From an uncultured delta proteobacterium (lineage in GTDB: Bacteria > Desulfobacterota > Desulfobulbia > Desulfobulbales > Desulfurivibrionaceae): DNA of 64,000 nt. Location: positions 62,001 through 126,000 of the forward strand of contig CAIPYE010000004.1 of the NCBI GenBank assembly GCA_903869265.1, written 5' to 3'. Each line of letters begins with the position of its first letter. The first letter of the stretch is position 1. The notes under the pieces were generated by a model. That model was not told where the DNA came from and made no database searches. It saw nothing but the letters and a program-made list of their open reading frames with translations. The position numbers and the translations under genes are program-made. Of the stretch, positions 51,296 to 60,241 are shown in pieces.

Positions 51296-51622
51296 TCAAT
51301 TCTCTAAAAGCCGACGCTGTAACAGAGCCTGCATGTCGCGGCGGCCATCGGCAATCAGTAAAACATAGACGGCTGTGTCCAGAACTCTATAGATCATCCG
51401 GTATGGTTTGAAGGAAATCTCGCGGTATTCGCGAATCCCCAGGTGCAGCAGTTCCTGCGGGTAGGCTCCGCGTTCTGGAGATTCGGCCAGGCTGGTGAAC
51501 GTTTTTTCGAGCTGCTTCAGGACGTAATCCGCCTTTCCCGGCGTGTCGTGCCGGGAGATGTAGTCGTACAACTCGTCCAAGTCGTGGACTGCGTCATCGG
51601 TCAAGTAAACCGGATGTGGCAT
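51296..51622 (-). CDS. Type II toxin, RelE/ParE family
   Basis: A 108-residue RelE/ParE-fold protein (MPHPVYLTDDAVHDLDELYDYI; central REYREISFKPYRMIYRVLD; C-terminal LIADGRRDMQALLQRRLL). It is probably an mRNA interferase or gyrase poison neutralised by the neighbouring antitoxin. Its start overlaps the antitoxin stop (TGATG), the usual coupling in such pairs. Confidence 0.88.
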   Translation of the reverse strand: MPHPVYLTDDAVHDLDELYDYISRHDTPGKADYVLKQLEKTFTSLAESPERGAYPQELLHLGIREYREISFKPYRMIYRVLDTAVYVLLIADGRRDMQALLQRRLLEN

Positions 51623-51897
51623 CAGCGATTTTTCCGGTGTGCGCGCAGGCGTTTGAGTACCTCTACAGCGGGCTGGACCTTGCCTTCTTCGATCTGGCGG
51701 TTGCCGAGAGCCAGGATTTTCAGGAGCGCCATGGCTTCCTGGGTTTGCTCGTAGCTGGCAATGTCCTGCACGACAACCTTGGCTTCGCCGTTCTGGGTGA
51801 TAACCAGTGGCTGCCGCTGCTCGCCCAGAGTGCGAACAATTTCAGCGGCGTGGGCTTTGAGATAGCTGATTGGCTTGATCTGGCTGGATAATTTCAT
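51622..51897 (-). CDS. Type II antitoxin, Phd/YefM family
   Basis: A 91-residue antitoxin beginning with the conserved IKPISYLKAHAAEIVRTL, followed by QPLVITQNGEAKVVVQDIASYE, as in Phd/YefM DNA-binding antitoxins. The C-terminal part would bind the toxin. It lies upstream of the toxin and probably represses the pair by binding its own promoter. Confidence 0.88.
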   Translation of the reverse strand: MKLSSQIKPISYLKAHAAEIVRTLGEQRQPLVITQNGEAKVVVQDIASYEQTQEAMALLKILALGNRQIEEGKVQPAVEVLKRLRAHRKNR

Positions 51898-52007
51898 GCG
51901 CCACCTTTATGGGTTTAGTAAGACTAAATATAGTCTTTAAACAGGTCGATTGTCAAGGGCGACGGAGGTCATGGTGAGCGAGGGGGATTTTTCGGATGCT
52001 TGCGCGA

Positions 52008-52319
52008 CTAAAACAACTTCTGCTGCCCGATAACCCCTGGGAGCCGTTGGGGAGACTTTATTCGCAGCACCTTGTTGACATTTGTCCTGCCGGTCACGAC
52101 CTCAATATCACGCACCGAAACCGCAAACTCCTCGGCCAGGAAGCGCACCATATAGTCGGTCGCCTTTCCGTCCCGCGGCACAGCCTTGACGCTGACGCAG
52201 AGTTGATGCCCCTTTACCTTGCCGATACCATCTTTCTTGGCGTTGGGAGTGCCGAGGATATTGAGGACCAGAACATCGCCTTCCCAGGTATAAAATGGCC
52301 TTTCCGTCATCCCGCTCAT
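52008..52319 (-). CDS. DUF167 (YggU-type) family protein
   Basis: A 103-residue protein with the DUF167 pattern (LNILGTPNAKKDGI; LCVSVKAVPRDGKA; VTGRTNVNKVLRI). Function unknown. The start at 52319 overlaps the stop of the aldo/keto reductase (ATGA); an ATG three codons later (52310) is also possible. It is the second gene of a two-gene unit. Confidence 0.8.
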   Translation of the reverse strand: MSGMTERPFYTWEGDVLVLNILGTPNAKKDGIGKVKGHQLCVSVKAVPRDGKATDYMVRFLAEEFAVSVRDIEVVTGRTNVNKVLRIKSPQRLPGVIGQQKLF

Positions 52320-53335
52320 CCCATCGGGTACAAAATCTCTTGATTGACGCTGTCGCATTCTTTCAGGAGTTCTGGTGACAGGACCGTTTCCGAGGCTCTG
52401 AGGGTATCGTCCAGTTGCGAAGGATGCGTTGCCCCAACGATGGTGCTGGGAACAAAATCAAAACTGAGCGTCCAGGCCGCCGCCAGGGTTGCCGGAGCAA
52501 GCCCATGCTTTATGGCGATGGCAGCATATTTTTGTGCCGCGGCTATGGATCGCTCCCCGGCAAATCGCCCAGCCTGCGCTCGCATCCGCGGATCAGGATT
52601 GCTCAGGTAATCCCCGAAGCGAAAGCCGTCCCACTGCCGGTCGGGCTTGTACTTGCCGCTCAATACTCCCCCTGCCAACGGCGAAAAGGGGAGCAACCCG
52701 ACCTGCTCTTTTTTGCAGACGATGGCAATCTCATCCAGGAAGCGCCGGTTGAGCATGGAAAAGTTGTTCTGGATGCTCTCAAATCGCTTGAAGCCCCGAT
52801 AGCGGCTGGTATCCAAGGCCTTGGTCAACCCGTAGGCGTTCTCGTTCGAGGTTCCGATATAGCGCACCTTCCCGCTGCGGACGAGCTGATCAAGCGCTTC
52901 AAGGCTCTCTTCGATGGGAACCACGGTGTCGGGCCAGTGGATCTGATAGAGATCGAGGTAGTCGGTCTTGAGCCGCCGTAGGCTCCCTTCGACGGCGGTG
53001 GTGATATGAAAGGCATCGATGGCCGTGAGCCCATGCCGCACCGGGGGGACGAACCAGCCATTGGCCGCCCCTGCGACCTTCGTGGCAAGGATAATTGAAT
53101 CCCTGGGCTTACCCGCCAGCCACTCCCCAAAGATCTCTTCCGTGACCCCATACGTTTCTGCGGTTGGCGGAACGGGATACACTTCAGCCGTATCGTAAAA
53201 GTTGACGCCATTGGCATAGGCCTTATCAAGGATTTCAAACGATATTTTTTTATCGCATTTTTTCCCGAAGGTCATGGTCCCCATGCAGATGTTGGAGACT
53301 CGCAGGCCGCTTTTTCCGATGTAGTTGTATTTCAT
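52316..53335 (-). CDS. Aldo/keto reductase
   Basis: A 339-residue NADPH-dependent TIM-barrel oxidoreductase of the AKR superfamily. Visible are GTMTFGKKC, catalytic Asp/Tyr in NFYDTAEVYP, the catalytic Lys in ILATKVAG, the YQIHWPD motif and the NADPH-binding STIVGATHPSQLDD. Substrate unknown. It resembles the Tas/potassium-channel beta-subunit group. No clear ribosome site. Confidence 0.88.
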   Translation of the reverse strand: MKYNYIGKSGLRVSNICMGTMTFGKKCDKKISFEILDKAYANGVNFYDTAEVYPVPPTAETYGVTEEIFGEWLAGKPRDSIILATKVAGAANGWFVPPVRHGLTAIDAFHITTAVEGSLRRLKTDYLDLYQIHWPDTVVPIEESLEALDQLVRSGKVRYIGTSNENAYGLTKALDTSRYRGFKRFESIQNNFSMLNRRFLDEIAIVCKKEQVGLLPFSPLAGGVLSGKYKPDRQWDGFRFGDYLSNPDPRMRAQAGRFAGERSIAAAQKYAAIAIKHGLAPATLAAAWTLSFDFVPSTIVGATHPSQLDDTLRASETVLSPELLKECDSVNQEILYPMG

Positions 53336-53492
53336 AGAGGTGATCGTAATTTTTTGTATTTAAGGCCGAGACAAGGCCCGGAAAATGTCCAACGCCTTAT
53401 CCAAGATATCACAATTTCGTGGTTGCTCAATGCAGTTTATCCAATGAGAGGCTGATACCGCGTGAACAGCAAGAAGCCCCCATATTTCACCA

Positions 53493-54524
53493 CTAAACCA
53501 CGAACAACTTGGGGCAATCTTTGCATATACTCGGCAACCGTTTGTCATAAAACGATTTGCGAAAATCTCTGTATTCCTTGCCCCGCCAAATATCCCCAAT
53601 AGAAGCATCACCAATGTTTCCAAAAGTCAGACGCCGATATTGGCGATCTCCATTGAAACATACTTGAGTTTCTTGTGATATCGGCAGGTTGGTAAAAACA
53701 CATGGCGATACCATTCCGTCAGAAGAGACAAACAACGAGCGGTGAATGTTCTCACTGCACATTGTCCCGGATTCTCCAGGGCCATGGAGTCGATAGTGAA
53801 ATGCCAAACCGTATTGCTCAACCTCGGCCTTCACTGCATCCAGTCGTGCTCGAAGCACTTTATATTCCTCTGCAGTCGAGGAGATAATGGTTTCGCCTTC
53901 AAGCTCTTTACACGGCACAAAGTCCAAGGTGCTCACAACAACTTGGTTCACCGCCAACCTTTTGAAAAAAGAAGGAAACCGCTCAATATCGTCAAGTCTG
54001 GAGCGCAAAAGCATAAAGGCGATATGGACTGCCGGCAGTTCTTTCCCCAATTTTTTCTTAGTCTCGTGCAGAATGTGAATCGCCCGCAATATTGTGTCCA
54101 AGCTCGTTCCCCGGCGTAACGCATCATTTTTTTCATCAATGCCCGCAAGAGAAAAAGCCAACACATCAATACCGGACTCCACCAACTGGTAAATAATCCT
54201 CTCATCCAGCAACATTCCATTTGTCGTCGTTCCGACCTTGCAGCCAGCTTCCTTTGCGATCTGGACCATTGTCATCAGATCGGGATTAAGAAACGGTTCT
54301 CCCCACCCTTGGAGAAAAACCATTTTGCTCCTGGTAAAGGCCAATGCCAGACGCTCAAAAGCCTCTAGCGACAAATTTCGATTCAGCCAGGCATCCCGAT
54401 AAACTGTCCGAGGGCAATAGAGGCATGTTGCATTGCAAGATGAAGTTACCTCCACCTGAATCCAATCTAAGGATGGCGATAAAAAAGGGCTAAACCATTT
54501 TCTGAGCAATAGGCTCTCCCGCAT
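53493..54524 (-). CDS. Radical SAM protein with C-terminal SPASM-like Cys set
   Basis: A 343-residue enzyme. The radical SAM motif CNATCLYC is at ~33-40, with LQGWGEPFLNPDL as the GGE motif. The C-terminal part has MCSENIHRS, SPCVFTNLP and CKDCPKLF, which can hold a second 4Fe-4S cluster. It resembles SPASM enzymes that modify peptides or carry out redox chemistry, but the substrate is unknown and no small precursor gene is evident. The listed ATG lies inside the attC core (GTTATGC); a TTG at 54507-54509 with GGGAG upstream is a good alternative. Base composition is visibly more AT-rich than the rest of the window, suggesting transfer. Confidence 0.75.
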   Translation of the reverse strand: MRESLLLRKWFSPFLSPSLDWIQVEVTSSCNATCLYCPRTVYRDAWLNRNLSLEAFERLALAFTRSKMVFLQGWGEPFLNPDLMTMVQIAKEAGCKVGTTTNGMLLDERIIYQLVESGIDVLAFSLAGIDEKNDALRRGTSLDTILRAIHILHETKKKLGKELPAVHIAFMLLRSRLDDIERFPSFFKRLAVNQVVVSTLDFVPCKELEGETIISSTAEEYKVLRARLDAVKAEVEQYGLAFHYRLHGPGESGTMCSENIHRSLFVSSDGMVSPCVFTNLPISQETQVCFNGDRQYRRLTFGNIGDASIGDIWRGKEYRDFRKSFYDKRLPSICKDCPKLFVV

Positions 54525-54611
54525 AACGTTTGAGTTAACAGGTCGCCCAACGTCCTGTCCGCGATTAGCGCCATTGGGCCTCTAGCGGTCCTGTTGAACG
54601 ATTGGTTATGT
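54521..54611 (-). other. Integron attC recombination site (probable)
   Basis: On the minus strand the site runs ACATAAC (54605-54611) ... GTTATGC (54521-54527), matching the R''/R' core pattern. The L arms CCTGTTGAAC (54590-54599) and GTTAACAGG (54534-54542) pair with one extrahelical base (G on the plus strand at 54596), a hallmark of attC. Inner pairing CCCAA / TTGGG forms the variable terminal structure. Length of 91 bp is in the usual range. No integrase gene or second clear site is in the window. Confidence 0.65.
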
Positions 54612-54621
54612 CTTTTCTTAT

Positions 54622-55071
54622 TTATTGCCTACTAAATAATTCAGGATTCAACCCATCTAGGCTTCCCTCAATCCCGCGATTAAGTTCCAGCATAATGTCA
54701 AGTTCACTAGACCGGTCCGCAGGGTCAATCCGAACAAAGTATTGATTTGCAAAGAAGGGAAGGGGAACGCGTTTGGGTGCCGGGCCAATGATGGTCATGA
54801 TCGTGTCTTCCGGCACTATGCTTTGAAATGCCACTTCGGGACTCGAAAATCGTACCGCTGTTAAAGATCCAACCGCCATCTGTCGGTTGAGTTGTCGATT
54901 GTTAAGGTCGCGATATAGACCACTCAAATACACTGGTCCGATGATTTTGTATCGATCCCCAGTCTGTAGTTCTTCGTTTGCGGAACTTGGATCGCAGAAA
55001 ATGCCACCAATCACAGTGAATAGCGTGAACATGATAGTGACGCGCACTATTACAAAATTGAGCTTACTCAC
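54622..55071 (-). CDS. Secreted or membrane-anchored hypothetical protein, probable integron cassette gene
   Basis: A 149-residue protein with a signal-like N-terminus (VTIMFTLFTVIGGIF) and a mature part (residue ~30 on) that I do not recognise. It contains mixed beta segments and no Cys apart from one near the cleavage site (GIFCDPSS), which might be a lipobox (IGGIFC). It is immediately followed on the minus strand by the attC-like site, which is the expected layout of a gene cassette. AT-rich like its neighbour. Function unknown. Confidence 0.55.
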   Translation of the reverse strand: MSKLNFVIVRVTIMFTLFTVIGGIFCDPSSANEELQTGDRYKIIGPVYLSGLYRDLNNRQLNRQMAVGSLTAVRFSSPEVAFQSIVPEDTIMTIIGPAPKRVPLPFFANQYFVRIDPADRSSELDIMLELNRGIEGSLDGLNPELFSRQ

Positions 55072-55198
55072 TGGAGATGTGCTCTCATTTGGCGGTCCGT
55101 TGACCTATATTTATTTTGGACGGAACATATCTATTATCGAACTAGCTCGAGTTGTTTTTTACTGCTCAATTTCTGGCCCTTGAACTGATTTGTGCAGG

Positions 55199-56977
55199 CT
55201 ATTTCCTTGCCGAACCGGACTCCTCGTCAAACACCGGGCATTTCCGCTCGGACGTGTAATTGGTGTATATCTTGTCGTTGTAATCCTTGTGACAGGGCAG
55301 GCATTGCCCAACCCGCAGGATGCGGGCCAGTTCATTCTTGCTGAAGGGGCGCAGGTCGGGCCGGGCGCTTTTTTGCAGCGGTTTGCCGTTGATGTCCACG
55401 TAGCCGTCCAGCGGCGGGGTCGGGCCTGCCTGGGTTTGCAACCCCTGATCTACGCCGTTGAACCGCCACTGCCCTTTTTCCTTCCAGGCCGTGCCCTCGC
55501 CCAAGCCCACGGTTTTGGTGGAAGTGTGGCAGTCAACGCAGGTGCGGCCCGCCTTTTGGGTGGTGTGCGGGCTGAGGGCCGCCATGGTCAGTGAGTTGAA
55601 GGAGCCTGCTGGTTTTCCCTGTTTGTCGATCAGGGTGACGATGTCCTGGCAGCCGGGGGTGACGGTGACGATCTTGTCCTTCCAGATGGCCAGCATGGGT
55701 TTTTCGAAACGGAGATAGGAGCGGCCCTCTTCCCACCAGCCTGCGGTTTCCTTGCCGGTCAGCTTGTCGAGATGGGTTTCCCGCATGTCCCGCTTGGCGT
55801 GGCAGCCGTAGCATTGGGGTATCCAGCTGGAGTGACAGGATTCGCAGCCCATGCGCTTGTGGCCAGGGTAGTCGCAGACCCCGGCCTTGGGCGGGTTGAG
55901 GGGATGCTTTTTGCCGGTGAGCTTGCCAATGAGGAGATATTTCCCCTCCGGGGTCTGTTCCAGGTTGTTGAGCTGCTTTTTCTTGCGGGTGAGGCCGGGC
56001 TTGCCGTCCTTGGGATCCACATGGCAGAGGGCGCAGGAGATCTCCAGGGATTGCTCGTAATGGGCGTAATTGGTGCCGTCGCCCATGATCTCGTCGCGGG
56101 TATGGCAGTCGATGCAGGCCATGCCTTTCTGGTGGTGGATGTCCGGGGCCAGATCGAGATAGAAGCGGTCGCCGGGCAGCTCTTTTTTCGAGGGGGTGCC
56201 GTGTTCGTAAGGGGTGCCGTAGCTTTCCCCTTCGTAGACCCCGATAAACGAGGTGCCCACCCGACCGCTCCGGTTATGGCAGCGGATGCAGTTTTCCATG
56301 GGCACTTTTTTGTTGATGAGCGGGTGCGGCTTTTTCTTGACCTGGCCGAACTGGAAAAAGGTGTCCCAGGGTCTGGTTGCGGTGGGGGCCTGGGGCCTGA
56401 CGTAATGGCAGGCAGTGCAGCCGCCGCCCTTCTCGCCGAAGAACCCTTCCATGTCGCCTTTTTGCTTCCAGAGATGGCAGGTGGCGCAAAGTTTCCGGTA
56501 GTAGTCGATGGCCAGCGAACTCTTGCCGGTTTTGTTCAGCTCCTCCACGGAGAAATCGCCGTGTTGGTTCGGGGCCTCGCCCCAGTAGTGGAGCAGGGTG
56601 GCGAGAATCCCCCGGTTGGTGGCCATGAGCGAGTTTTTCACCTTCTTGACATCTTGGGCGTGGCACCCCTCGACCCCGCAGGTTTTTTCCACCACCCGCA
56701 GGTCGCCGGGATTCTTGACGATGCCCTTGTGGGCTGCAATCTTCTCGATGGCCAGCGGGTCGCCGAGATGGCAGGCGGAGCAGCCCAACACCTCGCGGCC
56801 ATGGGATGGGTCGAGCTTTTCGTCCTTGTGGCAGGAGAGGCACATCTCCACCTGGCCGTTGGTCAACTGGTAGAGCTTGTCCGGCCTCTTGGTCAGGTTC
56901 TCGCGGATCACCAGGGCCAGCACCACCAGAAGCAGGCCGAGAATGGTCCAGCGTGGGGAAAGGGAGGGGCGCTTCAT
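55199..56977 (-). CDS. Periplasmic multihaem cytochrome c with twelve haem motifs
   Basis: A 592-residue cytochrome with an N-terminal membrane anchor or signal (WTILGLLLVVLALVI, ~10-25). Eleven CXXCH motifs are spread over ~45-575 (CLSCH, CSACH, CATCH, CTACH, CIRCH, CIDCH, CALCH, CESCH, CYGCH, CVDCH, CLPCH). One more Cys-His site has a longer spacing, CGVEGCH (CX4CH), giving a possible twelve haems. It should move electrons across the periplasm. I do not recognise the exact subfamily. Its ATG overlaps the nadE stop (ATGA). Confidence 0.85.
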   Translation of the reverse strand: MKRPSLSPRWTILGLLLVVLALVIRENLTKRPDKLYQLTNGQVEMCLSCHKDEKLDPSHGREVLGCSACHLGDPLAIEKIAAHKGIVKNPGDLRVVEKTCGVEGCHAQDVKKVKNSLMATNRGILATLLHYWGEAPNQHGDFSVEELNKTGKSSLAIDYYRKLCATCHLWKQKGDMEGFFGEKGGGCTACHYVRPQAPTATRPWDTFFQFGQVKKKPHPLINKKVPMENCIRCHNRSGRVGTSFIGVYEGESYGTPYEHGTPSKKELPGDRFYLDLAPDIHHQKGMACIDCHTRDEIMGDGTNYAHYEQSLEISCALCHVDPKDGKPGLTRKKKQLNNLEQTPEGKYLLIGKLTGKKHPLNPPKAGVCDYPGHKRMGCESCHSSWIPQCYGCHAKRDMRETHLDKLTGKETAGWWEEGRSYLRFEKPMLAIWKDKIVTVTPGCQDIVTLIDKQGKPAGSFNSLTMAALSPHTTQKAGRTCVDCHTSTKTVGLGEGTAWKEKGQWRFNGVDQGLQTQAGPTPPLDGYVDINGKPLQKSARPDLRPFSKNELARILRVGQCLPCHKDYNDKIYTNYTSERKCPVFDEESGSARK

Positions 56978-58659
56978 GGCAGGACGGTTTCCCGATAGCC
57001 CTCGGCGGTGGGGTAGCGGCGGCCCTGGCCAAAGGCTTTGGTTGTAACCTTGAGGCCGAGGGGGGCCTGTTTGCGTTTGTATTCGTTGGTGCGGATGCGG
57101 CGGACCACATCCTCTACCATTGGCCGGGCAAAGCCCATTTCCACGATCTCCTTGATGGAGCGGTGCTCTTCGAGATAGGCGGCAAGGATCGCGTCCAGCA
57201 CCGGGTAGGGCGGCAGGTCGTCCTCATCCTTCTGGCCGGGGGCCAGTTCGGCGCTGGGGGGTTTGTCTATGGTGCGAAGGGGGATGATCTCGCGGTCCTT
57301 ATTGAGATACCGGCACAGGGCGTAGACCAGTTGCTTGGGCACATCGGAGATCACGGCCAGGCCGCCGCTCATGTCGCCGTACAGGGTGCAATAGCCCACG
57401 GCGTTTTCGCTCTTGTTGCCGGTGGAAAGCAGCAGCCTCCCCTGCTTGTTGGCGATGGCCATGAGCAAATTGCCCCGGATGCGGGCTTGGATGTTCTGCT
57501 CGGTGACATCAGGCTTTGCTCCGGCAAAAACGGGAGCCAGGGTGGCAAGAAAGGTCTTGAAAAGATCGGTGATGGGCAGGACGGTAAAGCCGATGCCCAG
57601 GTTTTTGGCTACCTGTTCGGCATCTTCCAGGCTTTCCGGGGAGGAATAGGGCGAGGGCAGGCCGACCCCCAGCACGTTTTCCGGCCCCAGGGCGCGGGCG
57701 GCGATGGCTGCGGTCAGGGCCGAATCCACCCCGCCGGACAGACCGATGACTGCCTTGCTGAAACCGCACTTGGTTACATAGTCGCGGGTGCCAAGGATCA
57801 GGGCCTTGCAGACCTCACCGGTCTCCTGTTCCGGGTCGGCGTTTGCGTTGTGAATCTCTCCCTGCCAGGTGTCGGTGTCCACCACCACCATGTCTTCGGT
57901 AAACCGGGTGGTCCGAGCCACAACCACGCCGCTTTTATCGAGGGCCACGCTGTCGCCGTCAAAGATCAGGGAATCCTGGCCGCCCACCTGGTTGACATAG
58001 ATGAGCGGCAGGTGGTGGCGCTGGCAGAGGTTGGCAAAGATTTTTTGTCGAACAGCGCCCTTGCCCAGGTTGAAGGGCGAGGCTGCCAGGTTGATCAGCA
58101 GATCCACCGGGCCATCGGCCTTGGCCAGCATACCGTCCACCGGGTTGGTGGCATAGCGGGGATGGGGAAAGATGCTTTTGTCATTCCAGATATCCTCGCA
58201 GATGGTGAGGCCCAGGTGCAACCCCTGGTAGCGGAAGGTTTTGCTGCCGAGGCCCGGCTCGAAATAGCGGGCCTCGTCGAAGATATCATAGGTGGGGAGC
58301 AGCTGTTTGTGGGCGGTGAATAGCACCTCGCCGTCGGCAAAGAGCACACCGCTGCTGTGCAGGGGCTTGCCCATGGGGCCTGGGTTGCGGGTGACCAGAC
58401 CGCAGACCACCGCGATGCCGATATTGCTGGCCTGTGCCATCAGCCGGACAAAGGCGTGGTCCTGATCGGCGAGAAATGCGGGGCGTTCCAACAGATCCTG
58501 GGGCGGGTAGCCGCTGATGGCAAGCTCCGGCAAGATGGCCAGTTGGCAGCCCGCAGCCTTGGCTTTTTCCAGCCAGCCGGTGATGCGGGCGAGGTTCCCG
58601 GCAAAGTCGCCGATAACCGGATTGTATTGGATGAGGGCGATTTTCATGGTCGCTATCAT
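56974..58659 (-). CDS. nadE: NAD+ synthetase, glutamine-hydrolysing
   Basis: A 561-residue two-domain enzyme. The N-terminal nitrilase-like glutaminase (~1-265) has Glu in LPELAISGYPPQ and the catalytic Cys in LTICEDIWND. The C-terminal ammonia-dependent NAD synthetase (~270-561) has the ATP loop LSGGVDSALT. It makes NAD+ from deamido-NAD, ATP and glutamine. GGGAG precedes the ATG at 58659. Its stop overlaps the cytochrome start downstream, so the two are translated together. Confidence 0.93.
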   Translation of the reverse strand: MIATMKIALIQYNPVIGDFAGNLARITGWLEKAKAAGCQLAILPELAISGYPPQDLLERPAFLADQDHAFVRLMAQASNIGIAVVCGLVTRNPGPMGKPLHSSGVLFADGEVLFTAHKQLLPTYDIFDEARYFEPGLGSKTFRYQGLHLGLTICEDIWNDKSIFPHPRYATNPVDGMLAKADGPVDLLINLAASPFNLGKGAVRQKIFANLCQRHHLPLIYVNQVGGQDSLIFDGDSVALDKSGVVVARTTRFTEDMVVVDTDTWQGEIHNANADPEQETGEVCKALILGTRDYVTKCGFSKAVIGLSGGVDSALTAAIAARALGPENVLGVGLPSPYSSPESLEDAEQVAKNLGIGFTVLPITDLFKTFLATLAPVFAGAKPDVTEQNIQARIRGNLLMAIANKQGRLLLSTGNKSENAVGYCTLYGDMSGGLAVISDVPKQLVYALCRYLNKDREIIPLRTIDKPPSAELAPGQKDEDDLPPYPVLDAILAAYLEEHRSIKEIVEMGFARPMVEDVVRRIRTNEYKRKQAPLGLKVTTKAFGQGRRYPTAEGYRETVLP

Positions 58660-58840
58660 AGCATACTCCCAGTGGAAAGGGGATGGAAAAAGGTCCGGCC
58701 AGCCGGGCTTTGCCGTGCATCATTTTGCTTGCCAAGAAGCGGTGTAACAGGCTAATTTGACTGAAACGCATTGCCGCCCGCCGTAGACAATCCTTGCCGA
58801 CTGCCATTTCCGGCTGCCGCTTTCCCAATCAGGAGCCCCC

Positions 58841-60160
58841 TTGAAAAAATACTTTGTTGTCGACACCAATGTTCTTTTGCACAACGCCGATTCCATCATC
58901 GCTTTTGCCGACAATATCGTGGTGTTGCCCATGTCGGTCATCGAGGAGTTGGACAAGTTCAAGAGCCATACCGACGAGCTTGGTCGCAATGCCCGGCATG
59001 TGATCCGTCAGCTTGACGCGCTGCGCCAGAAGGGGAAGTTGAGCGAAGGAGTACCCATGGAGGGCGGGGGCACCCTGATGATCTACATGGAAAAGGGCCA
59101 ATGCGTCGACACGGGCTTGGACATGCATGTGGCGGATAACCGGATTCTGGCCGTGGCCTTCACCCTTCTGCAAAAAGGGGAAAAGGTCATCTTCGTTTCC
59201 AAGGACATCAATGCCCGGCTCAAGGCCGACGCCTTGGGCATCGAGGTGATGGATTTCGAGAAACAGAAGGTCAACATCGACGAGTTGTATCGGGGCCAGC
59301 GGGAACTGCTGGTGCCAGCCAGCGTGATCAACGAATTTTACCAGAAGAAACAGGTGGCCAGCGAAGGACTCAAGCTGATGCCCAACGAGTTTGTTCTCCT
59401 GCGGGACGAGGCGGACGAAAAACACACCGCTCTGACCCGCGCCCTGGGCACTGAAATGCTGGGCCCCCTGCACGAGGAGTACGAAACGGTCTGGAACATT
59501 CGTTCGCGGAGTAAAGAGCAGCGCATGGCCTTTGAGCTGCTGATGGACCCGACCATCCAGCTGGTGACCCTGGTGGGGCAGGCTGGCACCGGAAAAACCC
59601 TGCTGGCCCTGGCTGCGGCTCTGGAATGCGTGATCAGCCTCAAACGTTACGATCGGATTCTTGTCTCCCGGCCCATCATCCCCATGGGCAAGGACCTGGG
59701 CTACATGCCCGGCGACAAGGATGAGAAGCTGGCCCACTGGATGCAGCCCATCTTCGACAACCTCACCTATCTGATGGCCGACGGCAGCAGGCGCAAGGAG
59801 CACGAAACCGACGAATCGGCCAAGCAGAAGGTGGATAAGCTTATGCAGGGTCATGTGGTGGAACTGGAGGCATTGACCTATATCCGGGGCCGCTCCATCC
59901 CCAAGCAGTTCGTCATCGTGGACGAGGCTCAGAATCTGACCCCCCACGAGGTGAAAACCATTATCAGCCGGTCCGGAGAAGGCACCAAGATGGTGCTCAC
60001 CGGCGACCCCGACCAGATCGACAACCCCTATCTTGACAGCAGCAGCAACGGCTTGACCTATGCGGTGGAACGGCTGAAAGCGCAGAAGATTCACGGGCAC
60101 ATCACCCTGCTCAAAAGCGAGCGGAGCGAGTTGGCCGCCGTAGCGGCTGATTTTCTCTAA
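58841..60160 (+). CDS. PIN domain and PhoH-type ATPase fusion
   Basis: A 439-residue protein. Residues ~1-145 are a PIN nuclease domain (VVDTNVLLHNADSII; later acidic residues in MHVADNRILAVA). Residues ~220-439 are a PhoH ATPase with Walker A (VGQAGTGKTLLALA) and Walker B (FVIVDEAQNLTPHEV). PIN-PhoH proteins are RNA helicase/nucleases. The start codon is TTG (58841) with AGGAG upstream. It is monocistronic. Confidence 0.9.
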   Translation: MKKYFVVDTNVLLHNADSIIAFADNIVVLPMSVIEELDKFKSHTDELGRNARHVIRQLDALRQKGKLSEGVPMEGGGTLMIYMEKGQCVDTGLDMHVADNRILAVAFTLLQKGEKVIFVSKDINARLKADALGIEVMDFEKQKVNIDELYRGQRELLVPASVINEFYQKKQVASEGLKLMPNEFVLLRDEADEKHTALTRALGTEMLGPLHEEYETVWNIRSRSKEQRMAFELLMDPTIQLVTLVGQAGTGKTLLALAAALECVISLKRYDRILVSRPIIPMGKDLGYMPGDKDEKLAHWMQPIFDNLTYLMADGSRRKEHETDESAKQKVDKLMQGHVVELEALTYIRGRSIPKQFVIVDEAQNLTPHEVKTIISRSGEGTKMVLTGDPDQIDNPYLDSSSNGLTYAVERLKAQKIHGHITLLKSERSELAAVAADFL

Positions 60161-60241
60161 TAGACTTGTTCTTTTATTGACTTTGGGTATATTGTCCCAA
60201 CGTGCTGGTTGTTACTGTATTCAACGTTGCGAGGTCCAACC

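Noticed and set aside
53360-53623. 87-residue minus-strand ORF downstream of the radical SAM gene
   Set aside because: Overlaps the 3' end of the radical SAM gene in another frame and has no ribosome site. A second attC was sought in 53341-53492 (one GTTGGAC core-like match), but no partner core was found.
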